A DNA stretch of 64,000 nucleotides from an uncultured Bacteroidales bacterium (GCA_902776835.1 CACYRK010000022.1:1-64000), one strand, 5' to 3'. Positions 25,516 to 34,440 are shown, counted from the first letter of the stretch. Notes: generated by a model not told the origin, from the sequence alone. A program made the numbers and translations.

Positions 25516-26838
25516 TCATGACAATGCATTTAACGAGTTAACGAATGTACGCTCCAACTCCTTCATGTGTTCGCAAAAGGCGGCATACGATGATGCCACT
25601 TTGCTTATTTCGATGCCAAATATCGAAAGAGTTGATGTGCTATCTTTTAGACGAGATGTTGGGATTTTATTTTGCTTCTGTTCTAAAGGTGCAACGAATC
25701 CACCTTTTCGAACACGAAGTGAGTTCATGTATGTGATTACTTGGTGAATATCATTACTATCCACCTTTGAAACCTTATCATATCCGCCCAATCGTTTGTA
25801 TTTTGCGTCAAGAACCATGTCTTCTTTATAAAAGTCTGGGTAACGAATACCACTGTGGTCATCGAACAGGTAAATGCCACCTTTATGAAGTTTATTCTGT
25901 GGATGAATGAACCCTAAATTGCAAAGGATGGAATTAACGTATTCTTCCCAAAGCCAAGCACCGTCAAAAAGGATACCGCATATTTCATCGTCGGACTCAC
26001 CATACTTGACTTCTTCCATTCTGAGGATTTGAAGACACAAAGTCTGCAAAGGGCGATAAGCGGTATAAAAAGGATGAGTTTTCGCTCGCAGGTTACTGCT
26101 AATAACACATCTTTGCTCACTCTTATTGTACATCGGCGTATGCTCGACGATGGTTTTGACATTCTCAACAGTCTCTCGGTCGATGTTCAGAACAGCCTGG
26201 CCATACTTCTTGGTTTTCATGAACTCTATCGTGTGGCGAATAAGTTCAGTCATATTGTTGTCGCGGCTATATTCACGTGTTGAGTAAGCAATCTTCCCGG
26301 CAAATGGCACATTCTTCGCTATGTGTCGGCCTAAATCTATGGTACCTTTCAGGTTTGCGTCGTTATGCCTATAGTTTTGGTATTCCCTATATACCCCTTG
26401 GCGTAATGCCGTTTTTAGGAAATATGGAAACATGAACATGATGAAGTCAAACACATCTTCTTGTTCATTGTTATGATTGAGGTCAAAGAGGTTGAACGAA
26501 AGGACTTTTTGAAGCATATAGTGAAGCATGTAATCATCGCGCCCCACATCAAATCTTGATTTGATTTTTATTTGTAGATTACCCACACCGATAAACCCCA
26601 TCACATTATCAGTGCAGATTTGAACTTGATCAGGGTTTTTAGTGTTTAAGATTCTTATGACAGAGGCATCGCCGATTCTGTCGTCAGACGATTCTATGCT
26701 AAACGGGAATATAAGCAGATTCTCATTATCCCTGCAAAGTTCAGCAATCGTTTTGTCGGCGATTGGAAATAGAGGCGAGACATCCTTTCGGTGGAATGTC
26801 CTTTCGGTGCTGTTATCTGTCAGATTAATCCTCATCAA
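25516..26838 (-). CDS. mcrC: McrC-like restriction endonuclease subunit
   Basis: 440 aa nuclease partner of McrB. An N-terminal beta-rich domain (about 1-100, KIKSRFD) and a central segment with NLKGTIDLGRHI (162-173) are typical of McrC. The C-terminal PD-(D/E)xK nuclease site is complete: Glu in WLWEEY (near 299), RYPDF (332-336), LDAKYK (343-348) and HQVITYM (365-371). McrBC-type enzymes cleave foreign DNA, often when it carries modified bases, using NTP hydrolysis by McrB. The start overlaps the mcrB end by 11-14 bp. AT-rich relative to neighbours. Confidence 0.9.
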   Translation of the reverse strand: MMRINLTDNSTERTFHRKDVSPLFPIADKTIAELCRDNENLLIFPFSIESSDDRIGDASVIRILNTKNPDQVQICTDNVMGFIGVGNLQIKIKSRFDVGRDDYMLHYMLQKVLSFNLFDLNHNNEQEDVFDFIMFMFPYFLKTALRQGVYREYQNYRHNDANLKGTIDLGRHIAKNVPFAGKIAYSTREYSRDNNMTELIRHTIEFMKTKKYGQAVLNIDRETVENVKTIVEHTPMYNKSEQRCVISSNLRAKTHPFYTAYRPLQTLCLQILRMEEVKYGESDDEICGILFDGAWLWEEYVNSILCNLGFIHPQNKLHKGGIYLFDDHSGIRYPDFYKEDMVLDAKYKRLGGYDKVSKVDSNDIHQVITYMNSLRVRKGGFVAPLEQKQNKIPTSRLKDSTSTLSIFGIEISKVASSYAAFCEHMKELERTFVNSLNALS

Positions 26839-29518
26839 TCAACTCTTGCTGGCCTGCCGATGCGTTGCTTTTGCTGTCAAAGAATGTATTGCTGAACTTC
26901 TCGAGTATTTCCGCAGATTTTCTAAATCCACGCAGGTACTCTTTCAGCAATGGTTCGATATTCATTTTCCATAGCATTTTGAAATCGCCACCATTCTCTC
27001 CAAGTTTCAAGAAATAGGATGGGCCAATCATATATGCCGCGCCTAATCCATCAGTATCGGAGATAGCATCGTTCAAGCGATGCATGGTTTCTTTGGCCTC
27101 GTCGACGCAAGACAAAGTGTCAAGCATTGATTCTGTATCGTCTGGTGTGACTTCTTGCCACGTGAAACGTCGGCGCATAGCAAAGTCCATACTCTCCACC
27201 GAGCGGTCAATGTCATTCATTGTGGCGAGGATGTAGACATTTTCAGGCACATAAAATCCATTGGCGAACACATCTGTTTCGGGAATGAGATTTTGATATT
27301 GAGTCTGCACAAGATAGTCTTTTTTACCTCGATAACCTGGGTCAATGGCATAGAACAGTTCGCCAAAGATTTTCGATGCTTCACCACGATTTATTTCATC
27401 AATGATGAAAACGAAAGGTTTCTCGTCAATCTTATTGGCTTCCACTACCGGTGCTTTGCGTTTCATCGCTCTTACCTCTTTCGTTATAACGTAGGCGTAA
27501 GAATCGGCTTGTGTACCGAACTTGCGATGGAAATAGTTGCGTATGTCTTTGACAATATTCAACGGCACTTCGTTGGTTAGCAGTTCAAGAATCTCATCGG
27601 CATTGACTACAACATGTGTGGTTTTTTCGTTCTTGTTTTCTACCACAATGTTATGACCTTTAATCTCATAAATTTTGAACTCATTTCCATTAACCAACGT
27701 AAATTGTTCACCGCTATCGACAGCATCTTCCACAAACTGTTCCAATTGGTCTTGCCATGACATCTCTTTAGACAGGCTCTCGACACTTTTTGCCGAATCA
27801 ATCAAGTTTTTGATAGCATCACGGCAAAACTCTTTGAAAACACCATCTCTGCGCTCAAATCCCATTTGTCCGTCGTCTTTCTCAATTGGACGAAGACCTT
27901 CAACGAAATCGGTATAATCGTATGAAGGATGGAACTGTACAAATTTCGTCACAGCACCCATTTCCTCGGCAATTTTTTGAGCCATAAAAGTTTTGCCGGT
28001 GCCCGGCGCACCAGTAAGAACAAGGTTGTGGGCCTCTTGGAGAAGTTCGATGTACTTTTGGTATTTCATTTGTTGTCTATTATCCTGTTCCAATAATTCA
28101 TTTACATAATCAATGATTTCTTTAACTTTACTGTCTGCCCGATGGATAGTTTTGCGATAGTAACCATAAACCGCACCATCAAAATCTTTCACATCGGTGT
28201 TAATGTAATCAACCGAGCAATGACATTTCTTTTTACCCTCAGGCTCATTAGAGACTGTAATGTCGCTTGTCACAATACCCACAGCCTTGACGCGAAGAAA
28301 TGGCTGGTCGTGATTAGGGCCTTTAGTCGATGATGATTTCAAAATAATGATGTCGCCAACTGAAATAGTCTTGGTTTCAGCAAGAAGTTTTTGGTCAATG
28401 GGCTTATTGTCGTCATAACCGCAGTCCCAAACACCGTCTTTAATAAACCTATCGAATTGCGAGTTTTCTCGGCCATAAGAATAACCAGCAAGCCAGTAAT
28501 ACTTGGTCTTGCTTTTCAATTCTGCATTGATGTTGCTTCGCATACACCAGAACAAAGTTTGAACAGCAAGGTTTAGGGGCTTGTTCTTGAAGGTGCTAAT
28601 TGACGGCAACATGATTTCTTGAATTTCTTCACCGAAATCAGCCGTAAATCTATTGATTATCCCTATGAAATGACTGAACTTCTTGCCAACCTTTTTGCTT
28701 TCAAAACCGAAATATCGACATATTAGTTGATATATCTCATCTTTGTACACTGTGTATTTCTCAGGATACTTGCACATGAGAATGGCAGCAGCAGTACGTT
28801 CATCATTAGCACAAATCTTCCAGTCTTTCCGACAAAGCGCTCGCATCTCTGTCTTGAAGTTGGCAATGCGCTCGTCGAGGGGTTTTGTCTCGTCGAGTAA
28901 GTGTTCTCCTATGGTGGTCAACTCTTTGGAGTTAGTTTCCCAAAGAGATTTCAGCACACCATCAACACGTGCGTTATCAACGATATTCTCGCCTCTAAGT
29001 TCCTTGATTATATCTAATACACCTTTGCCCTCTGTCCTGTCAAGCAAAGCCCATTTGTATTCCTCATCATATCCGTTGAATGCTTCTTCTGAAATTCGGT
29101 AGTGGTCTATCAAGTCATTCATCAGATAATTTCGCAAGGCTTCGACCAGTTCGTCACGCAGTTGCCAGTTGAACCCTTGCTTACTGTTCCAACCTTTCTT
29201 CATTGGTATACACCAATATGTTACATTGCCGTCGGTGCCAATGATTTGAAATCTATCCAGCGTCTTCTGAACCCATTGGGCGAAGCTGGTCACTTTAGCA
29301 TTGTAATGCTGCGGCGAGTTGCCATATTTTTGTGCAACGGAACTGCATGTTCCAGCGTGCCCTGGTTCACGCAGAAAGCACAACAGTGAATCGATATACT
29401 GTTGAGCTTTGGGATGTTTGAGAAGTTCTAACCATTCTTTAGTTGAAATCCCTAAGTCGCCACAACCATATTCTCCTTTATTGGTAACTGTTTGATATAT
29501 TATTTCTAATTCTGCCAT
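26825..29518 (-). CDS. mcrB: McrB-like AAA+ NTPase with N-terminal reader domains
   Basis: 897 aa from the ATG at 29518 (a TTG 18 nt upstream is also in frame). The N-terminal 140 residues include NWQLRDELVEAL, a segment often seen in McrB-type proteins. Residues about 340-460 (YYWLAGYSYG, QFDRFIKDGVW, VGDIIILKSSS) resemble an EVE/PUA-like module that in other systems reads modified bases. The motor has Walker A GAPGTGKT (503-510), Walker B FIIDEINRGE (about 704-713) and ATMNDIDRS (about 765-773), the McrB sensor motif. It is expected to form a GTP- or ATP-driven ring that recruits McrC. Confidence 0.9.
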   Translation of the reverse strand: MAELEIIYQTVTNKGEYGCGDLGISTKEWLELLKHPKAQQYIDSLLCFLREPGHAGTCSSVAQKYGNSPQHYNAKVTSFAQWVQKTLDRFQIIGTDGNVTYWCIPMKKGWNSKQGFNWQLRDELVEALRNYLMNDLIDHYRISEEAFNGYDEEYKWALLDRTEGKGVLDIIKELRGENIVDNARVDGVLKSLWETNSKELTTIGEHLLDETKPLDERIANFKTEMRALCRKDWKICANDERTAAAILMCKYPEKYTVYKDEIYQLICRYFGFESKKVGKKFSHFIGIINRFTADFGEEIQEIMLPSISTFKNKPLNLAVQTLFWCMRSNINAELKSKTKYYWLAGYSYGRENSQFDRFIKDGVWDCGYDDNKPIDQKLLAETKTISVGDIIILKSSSTKGPNHDQPFLRVKAVGIVTSDITVSNEPEGKKKCHCSVDYINTDVKDFDGAVYGYYRKTIHRADSKVKEIIDYVNELLEQDNRQQMKYQKYIELLQEAHNLVLTGAPGTGKTFMAQKIAEEMGAVTKFVQFHPSYDYTDFVEGLRPIEKDDGQMGFERRDGVFKEFCRDAIKNLIDSAKSVESLSKEMSWQDQLEQFVEDAVDSGEQFTLVNGNEFKIYEIKGHNIVVENKNEKTTHVVVNADEILELLTNEVPLNIVKDIRNYFHRKFGTQADSYAYVITKEVRAMKRKAPVVEANKIDEKPFVFIIDEINRGEASKIFGELFYAIDPGYRGKKDYLVQTQYQNLIPETDVFANGFYVPENVYILATMNDIDRSVESMDFAMRRRFTWQEVTPDDTESMLDTLSCVDEAKETMHRLNDAISDTDGLGAAYMIGPSYFLKLGENGGDFKMLWKMNIEPLLKEYLRGFRKSAEILEKFSNTFFDSKSNASAGQQELIDED

Positions 29519-29592
29519 ATTTTTCGAGAATGACAAGTTTGTGTTATCTATATATTTACGTAACGAAGGGACTATAAATCTTAAAAACCGGC

Positions 29593-29687
29593 TGGTTACT
29601 TGGGGGTGACGGGGCGGATGGAGAGGCCGAGGTTGCGGAGGATGGGCGACATAGTAGGCCGGGCCGTGGTGGCACTCATGGTGGCGC
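29593..29687. repeat. 95-bp direct repeat, copy B
   Basis: The 3' end of the intact lipoprotein gene plus 3 bp beyond its stop. It matches copy A at 25365-25459 in 92 of 95 bases. Confidence 0.9.
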
Positions 29688-30306
29688 TCCAGGCGGCGCA
29701 GGCGACGTTGCTGTCGTAGCCGTAGGTCGACTGTGAAGCCTTGGGCAGCAGGTCGGCGGTCCAGTAATAGCCGTAGGCGCCTCGTGACTCGGCCGAGACG
29801 GTCTCGCGGATGCCCGCCAGGGGCAGCAAGATGCTGTTGCCGTTAGGCCCGGTGGCGCGCAGGCAGACTACGCCGCCCGGGGTGGTCTCGGGGGTGAAGG
29901 TGCATTTGTCGATGAGTTCCTGCATCTCGGCGCGCGTGGGCACACGCCAGTCGGCGCCCCAGGTATACGCTGCGATGTCGTAGTCGGTGCCAGAGATGTT
30001 GGCCAGGGGCGACATGCCGCCGAAGTACGGGCTGTGCCAGTCGCACTTCACGATGTTTCCCGACTGATAAGCGATGGTGATTCGCTCGTCTAAGGTCTGG
30101 TGGTTTCCGGCCGAGTCGGCCCAGCCATACAGCGCGCCATAGGCCTCGGGCGACGAGGCGCCGATGTTCATCGGTGCCCATTTCACGCTAAGTCCCAGAT
30201 CCACCGGTTCGCGGTGGGTGCGCACGGGGTCAGGTTCATCACTGCCGCAACTTGCGACACACAGGGCGACAATCAGCCCCGAAAAGAGGTAAAATAACTT
30301 TTTCAT
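29596..30306 (-). CDS. FISUMP-type lipoprotein
   Basis: 236 aa. Lipoprotein signal with the lipobox around Cys20 (VASCGSDEPD). The rest has the pattern of FISUMP/DUF1566-like domains: VDLGLSVKWAPMNIGASSPE at about 36-55, YGWAD, TWGADWRVPTRAEMQELI near 114-131 and a glycine/aromatic-rich C-terminus. These domains are secreted and thought to be lectin-like or structural. Its last 95 bp are duplicated 4.2 kb away beyond the McrBC genes. Confidence 0.75.
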   Translation of the reverse strand: MKKLFYLFSGLIVALCVASCGSDEPDPVRTHREPVDLGLSVKWAPMNIGASSPEAYGALYGWADSAGNHQTLDERITIAYQSGNIVKCDWHSPYFGGMSPLANISGTDYDIAAYTWGADWRVPTRAEMQELIDKCTFTPETTPGGVVCLRATGPNGNSILLPLAGIRETVSAESRGAYGYYWTADLLPKASQSTYGYDSNVACAAWSATMSATTARPTMSPILRNLGLSIRPVTPK

Positions 30307-30323
30307 ATCTATTGAAACAATAA

Positions 30324-31199
30324 TTACTTAAGACGGAACACTCTGATTCCCAGCGTGTTTTTACCGCTCTTGAGCCATCGGCCGAGCGGCTCGCTCTCTA
30401 TCATCACCTTGCCGCCGCTCATCGAGGCGTCGAGCAGGTAAATCTCGCCATTCTCGTCCTTCTCGATGATGCCCAGGTGCGAGATGTCGAGGCCATCGAT
30501 GCGCGTCACCAAGCCCACGAAGTCGCCAGCGTGAAGTGCCTGGCGCACATCGTCCTTGTTGAGCCACATCTTTTTGAGGTACGGCATCTGGTGGTTGCGC
30601 AGGCCATCTTCCATGCGCTTGATTTTCACCACCATAGCGCTGTCGCCTTTCAGCGACTGATAACTGTCGGCATGGGCACTCATGAAGTTTATCGTCTTCA
30701 CCATGGTGGTGGCGTGCGGCAAATCGGGTGTCACCTCCACCAGGTTGCCTCGGCTGAAATTGTCGATAATCCACAGGCTGATATAGTGCAGCCTGGTGGA
30801 ATAGTCGCCCATCACGCCGCCTCGGTAGCGCAGGCTCTCGAGGTTGGCGGCATAGTCGCGCCACGACTGCCGTCCTTGCAGCGTGGTGCGCGCCAGTGCG
30901 TAGAGCGTCTCGACGAAGGTGGTGCAGTCGAGTTGGTCGATGTTGATGGTGAGCATCTCGTTGTCGCCCTCGAGCGTATGCGCCACGTAAGGCGTGCCCA
31001 GCAACTTATGAGCGTAGAAACTCACCAGCGCCTCGGGCTGCGAGATGCCGCTCTGCTGGCCCTCGAGCAGCAGCCGGTCGAGCGTCGTGGTGTCGCCACT
31101 GCAGTGAAAGCGCATCTGCGCCGTGGTCGCCGCCTGCGACAGAAGGCCACCCATCAGCAGCAGCGCCACACTAATTATCCTAAATGCTTTCATTGTCAT
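30324..31199 (-). CDS. DUF1460 amidase-like secreted protein
   Basis: 291 aa. Signal peptide (about 1-23), then a DUF1460 domain with an NlpC/P60-like layout. Candidate catalytic residues are Cys92 in QLDCTTFVETLYAL and His241 in DISHLGIIE. Proteins of this group are periplasmic or outer-membrane peptidoglycan amidases or endopeptidases, probably acting on cell-wall peptides. An ATG two codons in (31193) is an equally good start. Confidence 0.85.
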   Translation of the reverse strand: MTMKAFRIISVALLLMGGLLSQAATTAQMRFHCSGDTTTLDRLLLEGQQSGISQPEALVSFYAHKLLGTPYVAHTLEGDNEMLTINIDQLDCTTFVETLYALARTTLQGRQSWRDYAANLESLRYRGGVMGDYSTRLHYISLWIIDNFSRGNLVEVTPDLPHATTMVKTINFMSAHADSYQSLKGDSAMVVKIKRMEDGLRNHQMPYLKKMWLNKDDVRQALHAGDFVGLVTRIDGLDISHLGIIEKDENGEIYLLDASMSGGKVMIESEPLGRWLKSGKNTLGIRVFRLK

Positions 31200-31215
31200 C
31201 AGTTTTAATCAAGCA

Positions 31216-31223
31216 CAAATTTA
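31216..31223 (-). promoter_or_regulatory. Putative -7 box for the DUF1460 gene
   Basis: The reverse strand reads TAAATTTG, matching TAnnTTTG, 17 nt before the start codon. The leader would be very short. No TTTG at the right distance. Confidence 0.4.
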
Positions 31224-31248
31224 CAATTTTTTCTCGAAATGCACGGCA

Positions 31249-32958
31249 TTAACTGCCCAATTTGAAGGTCACTGGCAGAGTGTACCACACGTTCACGGGT
31301 TGTCCGTCCTTACGACCAGGGTTGAACTTGGGCAGACTCTTGACCACGCGCACGGCCTCACGGTCGAGGTCGGGGTCGACCGAACGGACGACCTTCACCT
31401 GGCCTACTTCGCCATTCCTCTTTACAACAAATTGCACAACCACGCGGCCCTGAATATTATTTTCTTGAGCCGCACCCGGGTAACGGACGTGCGAACTGAG
31501 ATACCTCATCATCGCGCCTTCACCACCGGGGAAACTGGGCATTTGATCGGCCGAAGAATAAATATTGTCGTCTTGCGGTTTTTTCACTTCTTTCTTAGGC
31601 TCAGCGCCATAGGTGGTGGTGCCAGCATCCTTATTTGCCTTTGCCTCGTCCTTTTTAGCCTCAGGAGCCTTTTCCTCTTTTTTAGCATCGGGTGTGGCGG
31701 CTGCCGGTTGCTCAGCGGCGTTTTGTGGCTGCCCAGCCATGGCGATGGTGTCGGTCACGGCGGTTTGCGACGTGCTGTCGGCCACAGCCACCTCTTGGTC
31801 GTCAGGCTTGGCATCGCGCGACTTCATCATCCACACACCGGCTCCCACGGCTCCCAGCAGCAGAACGCCAGCCAGCACGCCAAGAAGGATTTTCTTATTT
31901 GACGACTGCTCCGGCACAGGCTCTTCGTAATAAGGCTGCGGCTCCGGCTCTTGTGGCGCGCTGTAGCGTGTCGCCTCGTCGCCCACTGCCATGGGCGGCA
32001 CCACAGGTGCTGCAGGGGCGACAGGAGCGGCGGGCGCGGCGGCCGACAGCATGCCCGGAGCAGTGATATCCAAGTAGTTAACTACTGCCTGCACCGACTG
32101 GGGCCGCTGCTCGCACGAGAATTGCATCAGCCACAAAATCAAGTTGCGCATTTGCTGACTCACCGTCGGCGGCAGCGGCAGCGCCTGGGTCTTATAGGGC
32201 GTGGTGTCGTCGAACAGGTCGGTAGGCTTGGGAGGACAGTTGTTGGACAGCAGCGAATACAGCGTAGCACCCAGGGCGTAGAGGTCGGTCCACGGGCCAA
32301 ACTTCTTCATGTTCTGGTCGCATTGCTCGATGGGCGCATAGCCCTCGGTGAAGCACACCAGAGTGCTCGCGCGTGCCCCGCCGCCGCTGTCTTCCTGCTT
32401 GCTCGCGCCGAAGTCGATGAGCCTTACCTGGCCGCTCCTGTCGACCATAATGTTGGCCGGTTTCAGGTCCAGGTGATAGATGCCGGCGTCGTGCACGGCC
32501 TGCAAGGCGTCGAGCACCTGTGGCAGATAAGCGCGCACCTCGTTCTCGCTCAGTGGCGCGCCACGCTGCTTCATGCGCTCGGCCAGCGACTCGCCGTCGA
32601 TATAGTCCATCACATAGTAGGCTGTGCCGTTCTCCTCAAACAAGTCGTGCACCCCCACCACATGTGCGTTGCGAATGCCACTTATGCGGCGCGCCTCGGT
32701 ATTGAATTTTGCCAATTGCTGCTCAAAAAGCGGTTGGTTCACCGGGTTGCTCACTTGCACCGACATGCCGTCGCCGTCGCGATTGGTCATCTCGTTGAGA
32801 AAAAACTCTTTGATGGCGACCGTCGAACCCAGGGTGACATTCGTTGCCACATAAGTGTTGCCAAAACCGCCGCTCGACAGATAGCGGTCGATGCGATAGC
32901 GGCCAGCGAGCACGGTGCCCATCGGCAGCATTGACTTTTTATTAAGTTGCTCAGACAT
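31249..32958 (-). CDS. Ser/Thr protein kinase fused to a TonB C-terminal domain
   Basis: 569 aa. Residues about 20-290 form a complete Hanks-type kinase: glycine loop SSGGFGNTYVA (28-38), VAIK (Lys50), YHLDLKPANI (161-170, catalytic Asp164), IDFG (181-184) and an activation segment ending EGYAPIEQ. A Pro/Ala linker leads to a transmembrane helix (about 356-378), a Lys/Glu/Ala-rich stretch, and a TonB-type domain from about 475 to the end (GRVVVQFVVKRNGEVGQVKVVRSVDP). Kinase would face the cytoplasm and the TonB domain the periplasm. It has its own promoter. The pairing of these domains is uncommon and its target is unknown. Confidence 0.9.
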   Translation of the reverse strand: MSEQLNKKSMLPMGTVLAGRYRIDRYLSSGGFGNTYVATNVTLGSTVAIKEFFLNEMTNRDGDGMSVQVSNPVNQPLFEQQLAKFNTEARRISGIRNAHVVGVHDLFEENGTAYYVMDYIDGESLAERMKQRGAPLSENEVRAYLPQVLDALQAVHDAGIYHLDLKPANIMVDRSGQVRLIDFGASKQEDSGGGARASTLVCFTEGYAPIEQCDQNMKKFGPWTDLYALGATLYSLLSNNCPPKPTDLFDDTTPYKTQALPLPPTVSQQMRNLILWLMQFSCEQRPQSVQAVVNYLDITAPGMLSAAAPAAPVAPAAPVVPPMAVGDEATRYSAPQEPEPQPYYEEPVPEQSSNKKILLGVLAGVLLLGAVGAGVWMMKSRDAKPDDQEVAVADSTSQTAVTDTIAMAGQPQNAAEQPAAATPDAKKEEKAPEAKKDEAKANKDAGTTTYGAEPKKEVKKPQDDNIYSSADQMPSFPGGEGAMMRYLSSHVRYPGAAQENNIQGRVVVQFVVKRNGEVGQVKVVRSVDPDLDREAVRVVKSLPKFNPGRKDGQPVNVWYTLPVTFKLGS

Positions 32959-33038
32959 AGCGTGTTATAATTGACTTTTGCTTAAGATTTCACTATTTAA
33001 ACGCCCACAATATTCAATTATTGCGACAACGTTGCCCA

Positions 33039-33069
33039 CAAAGTTACAATTTAGTGGGCGGTAAGCAAA
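33039..33069 (-). promoter_or_regulatory. Promoter for the kinase-TonB gene
   Basis: The reverse strand has TAACTTTG (33039-33046) and TTTG (33066-33069) with a 19-nt gap. The leader to the start codon at 32958 would be about 75 nt. Confidence 0.75.
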
Positions 33070-33109
33070 GTAAAAACCGAGATTTTTATTTAACCTTGTG
33101 GAGTATCAT

Positions 33110-33147
33110 AAAAAAACAGGCCAGGTGGTTTTCACAACTACCTGACC
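33110..33147 (-). terminator. Terminator of the FMN-binding protein gene
   Basis: On the reverse strand a stem of 11 bp with two wobbles (33137-33147 with 33119-33129) is followed by TGTTTTTTT. A classic intrinsic terminator. Confidence 0.85.
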
Positions 33148-33185
33148 CAAAATCTCATTATAAAACTAAACTTTTTACTTCTATC

Positions 33186-33608
33186 TTATTTCTTTTTTCC
33201 TTTCTTGCCTTTGCTACTGGATGAGGCTGCCTGTTCGAGGCCAAGTTTGATGTTCTTGATGATTGCCTCGCTCGAATAGGTAGCACCCGTGACGGCATCG
33301 ACGTGCAACTTGCGTGCCTCCTCGATGGTCTTGCCCTCGTATTGCGGGAAGATCTTGGTGGTGGCGCGTTTGAAATATTGCGGCGTCTCCTTGTTGGGCA
33401 ACGCCTCGATGCGCTCGATGCGTCCGTCCTTGATGTGTATGTTGAGCGGCGTGGTGCCGTTATAACCATAAATTTTCTTGCCCAGGTCGCCAGTGTAAAT
33501 CACCTGTGTGTTGCTGGTTTTGGCGTGTGATTTCTTGCCTTTGGCAACGGTAGGCGCCACTGCCAACGTCAGGGCGAGGGCGCATGCTATAAGCACTTTC
33601 AGTTTCAT
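33186..33608 (-). CDS. Secreted FMN-binding domain protein
   Basis: 140 aa from the ATG at 33608, which gives a clean signal peptide (1-23). The domain ends with HVDAVTGATYSS (102-113), the motif in which ApbE-type flavin transferase attaches FMN to the Thr. The tail is Ser/Lys-rich. Such small FMN_bind proteins act in extracytoplasmic electron transfer. The redox partner is not encoded nearby. Confidence 0.85.
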   Translation of the reverse strand: MKLKVLIACALALTLAVAPTVAKGKKSHAKTSNTQVIYTGDLGKKIYGYNGTTPLNIHIKDGRIERIEALPNKETPQYFKRATTKIFPQYEGKTIEEARKLHVDAVTGATYSSEAIIKNIKLGLEQAASSSSKGKKGKKK

Positions 33609-33769
33609 ATTCTTTATGTTTTTCTTACTTTGTTTAGATAGCCGAAAGTGCAAATAGTTTAATCGGCCAGCCAGAAAAAAACCATTTTCGACTTTGCGTC
33701 GACGGGGCCAAAAATGGGGCTGCAGAGGAAAAAAACAGCGAAATTCTTTTTTAGTTGCGATTATTGGTG

Positions 33770-33777
33770 TAACTTTG
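33770..33777 (+). promoter_or_regulatory. -7 box for tsaC
   Basis: TAACTTTG, with TTTT at 33747-33750 in the -33 place (19-nt gap). Leader of about 55 nt. Confidence 0.6.
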
Positions 33778-33834
33778 TTAGTCCCAATTGCCCCGCCATT
33801 GCGGGGTGTGGGCGATGAATGATTATTTACGATT

Positions 33835-34395
33835 ATGAATCAAGACATTAAATCGTGCATCGAGGTGCTGCGGCGCGGTGGCCTTATCCTCTACCCCACC
33901 GACACGATATGGGGTATCGGTTGCGACGCCACCAATGCGGCGGCAGTGCGTCGCGTCTACGACCTGAAGCGTCGCGACGACCACAAGGCGCTCATCGTGC
34001 TACTTGACAGCGAGGAGCACCTGAGCCACTATGTGGTCGACGTGCCACGCATGGCGCACGAACTGATGGAGGTGGCGGTGAAGCCCCTCACCATAGTGTA
34101 TGAGGGGGCTTACAACATTGCTCCGAACCTGCTGGGCGACGACGACAGCGTGGGCATGCGCGTGACGCGCGAACAATTCTCACACTTGCTGTGCAAGGAG
34201 TTTGGGCGACCCATCGTGTCGACGTCGGCCAACGTCAGCGGACAGCCGTCGCCAGCCTGCTTTGCGCAGGTCGACCCCGCCATCGTGGCCGGCGTGGATT
34301 ATGTGGTGCGCTATCGCCAGGACGACGACACGCCTCATACGCCGTCGAACGTGATAATGCTTCGTCGCGACGGCACTTTTAAGATTATACGATAA
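33835..34395 (+). CDS. tsaC: Threonylcarbamoyl-AMP synthase (Sua5/YrdC/TsaC family)
   Basis: 186 aa, the short TsaC form without the extra Sua5 domain. It makes threonylcarbamoyl-AMP from Thr, bicarbonate and ATP for the t6A37 modification of ANN-decoding tRNAs. YPTDTIWGIGCDA (21-33), YDLKRRDDHK and the late STSANVSGQPSP segment are family hallmarks. It ends just before a 7-mer array that leads into the sugar transferase gene. Confidence 0.9.
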   Translation: MNQDIKSCIEVLRRGGLILYPTDTIWGIGCDATNAAAVRRVYDLKRRDDHKALIVLLDSEEHLSHYVVDVPRMAHELMEVAVKPLTIVYEGAYNIAPNLLGDDDSVGMRVTREQFSHLLCKEFGRPIVSTSANVSGQPSPACFAQVDPAIVAGVDYVVRYRQDDDTPHTPSNVIMLRRDGTFKIIR

Positions 34396-34398
34396 TCT

Positions 34399-34440
34399 TA
34401 GATTATAGATTATAGATTAGAGATTATAGATTAGAGATTG
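34399..34440. repeat. Six 7-bp units filling the leader of the sugar transferase
   Basis: Exactly six units of (T/G)AGATTA or GAGATTG fill the space from 3 bp after the tsaC stop to the ATG at 34441. The translation start region is therefore made only of repeat. Confidence 0.9.

Larger units (their letters stand above)
25365..29687. mobile_element. AT-rich McrBC island between 95-bp direct repeats
   Basis: Copies A (25365-25459) and B (29593-29687) of a 95-bp sequence enclose about 4.1 kb that holds only mcrC and mcrB. The enclosed genes are visibly AT-rich and use codons such as AAA, GAT and ATT that are rare in the neighbours, which indicates horizontal acquisition. Copy B is the 3' end of an intact gene, as with elements that integrate into gene ends. 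No integrase, transposase or relaxase was found inside. Confidence 0.65.
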
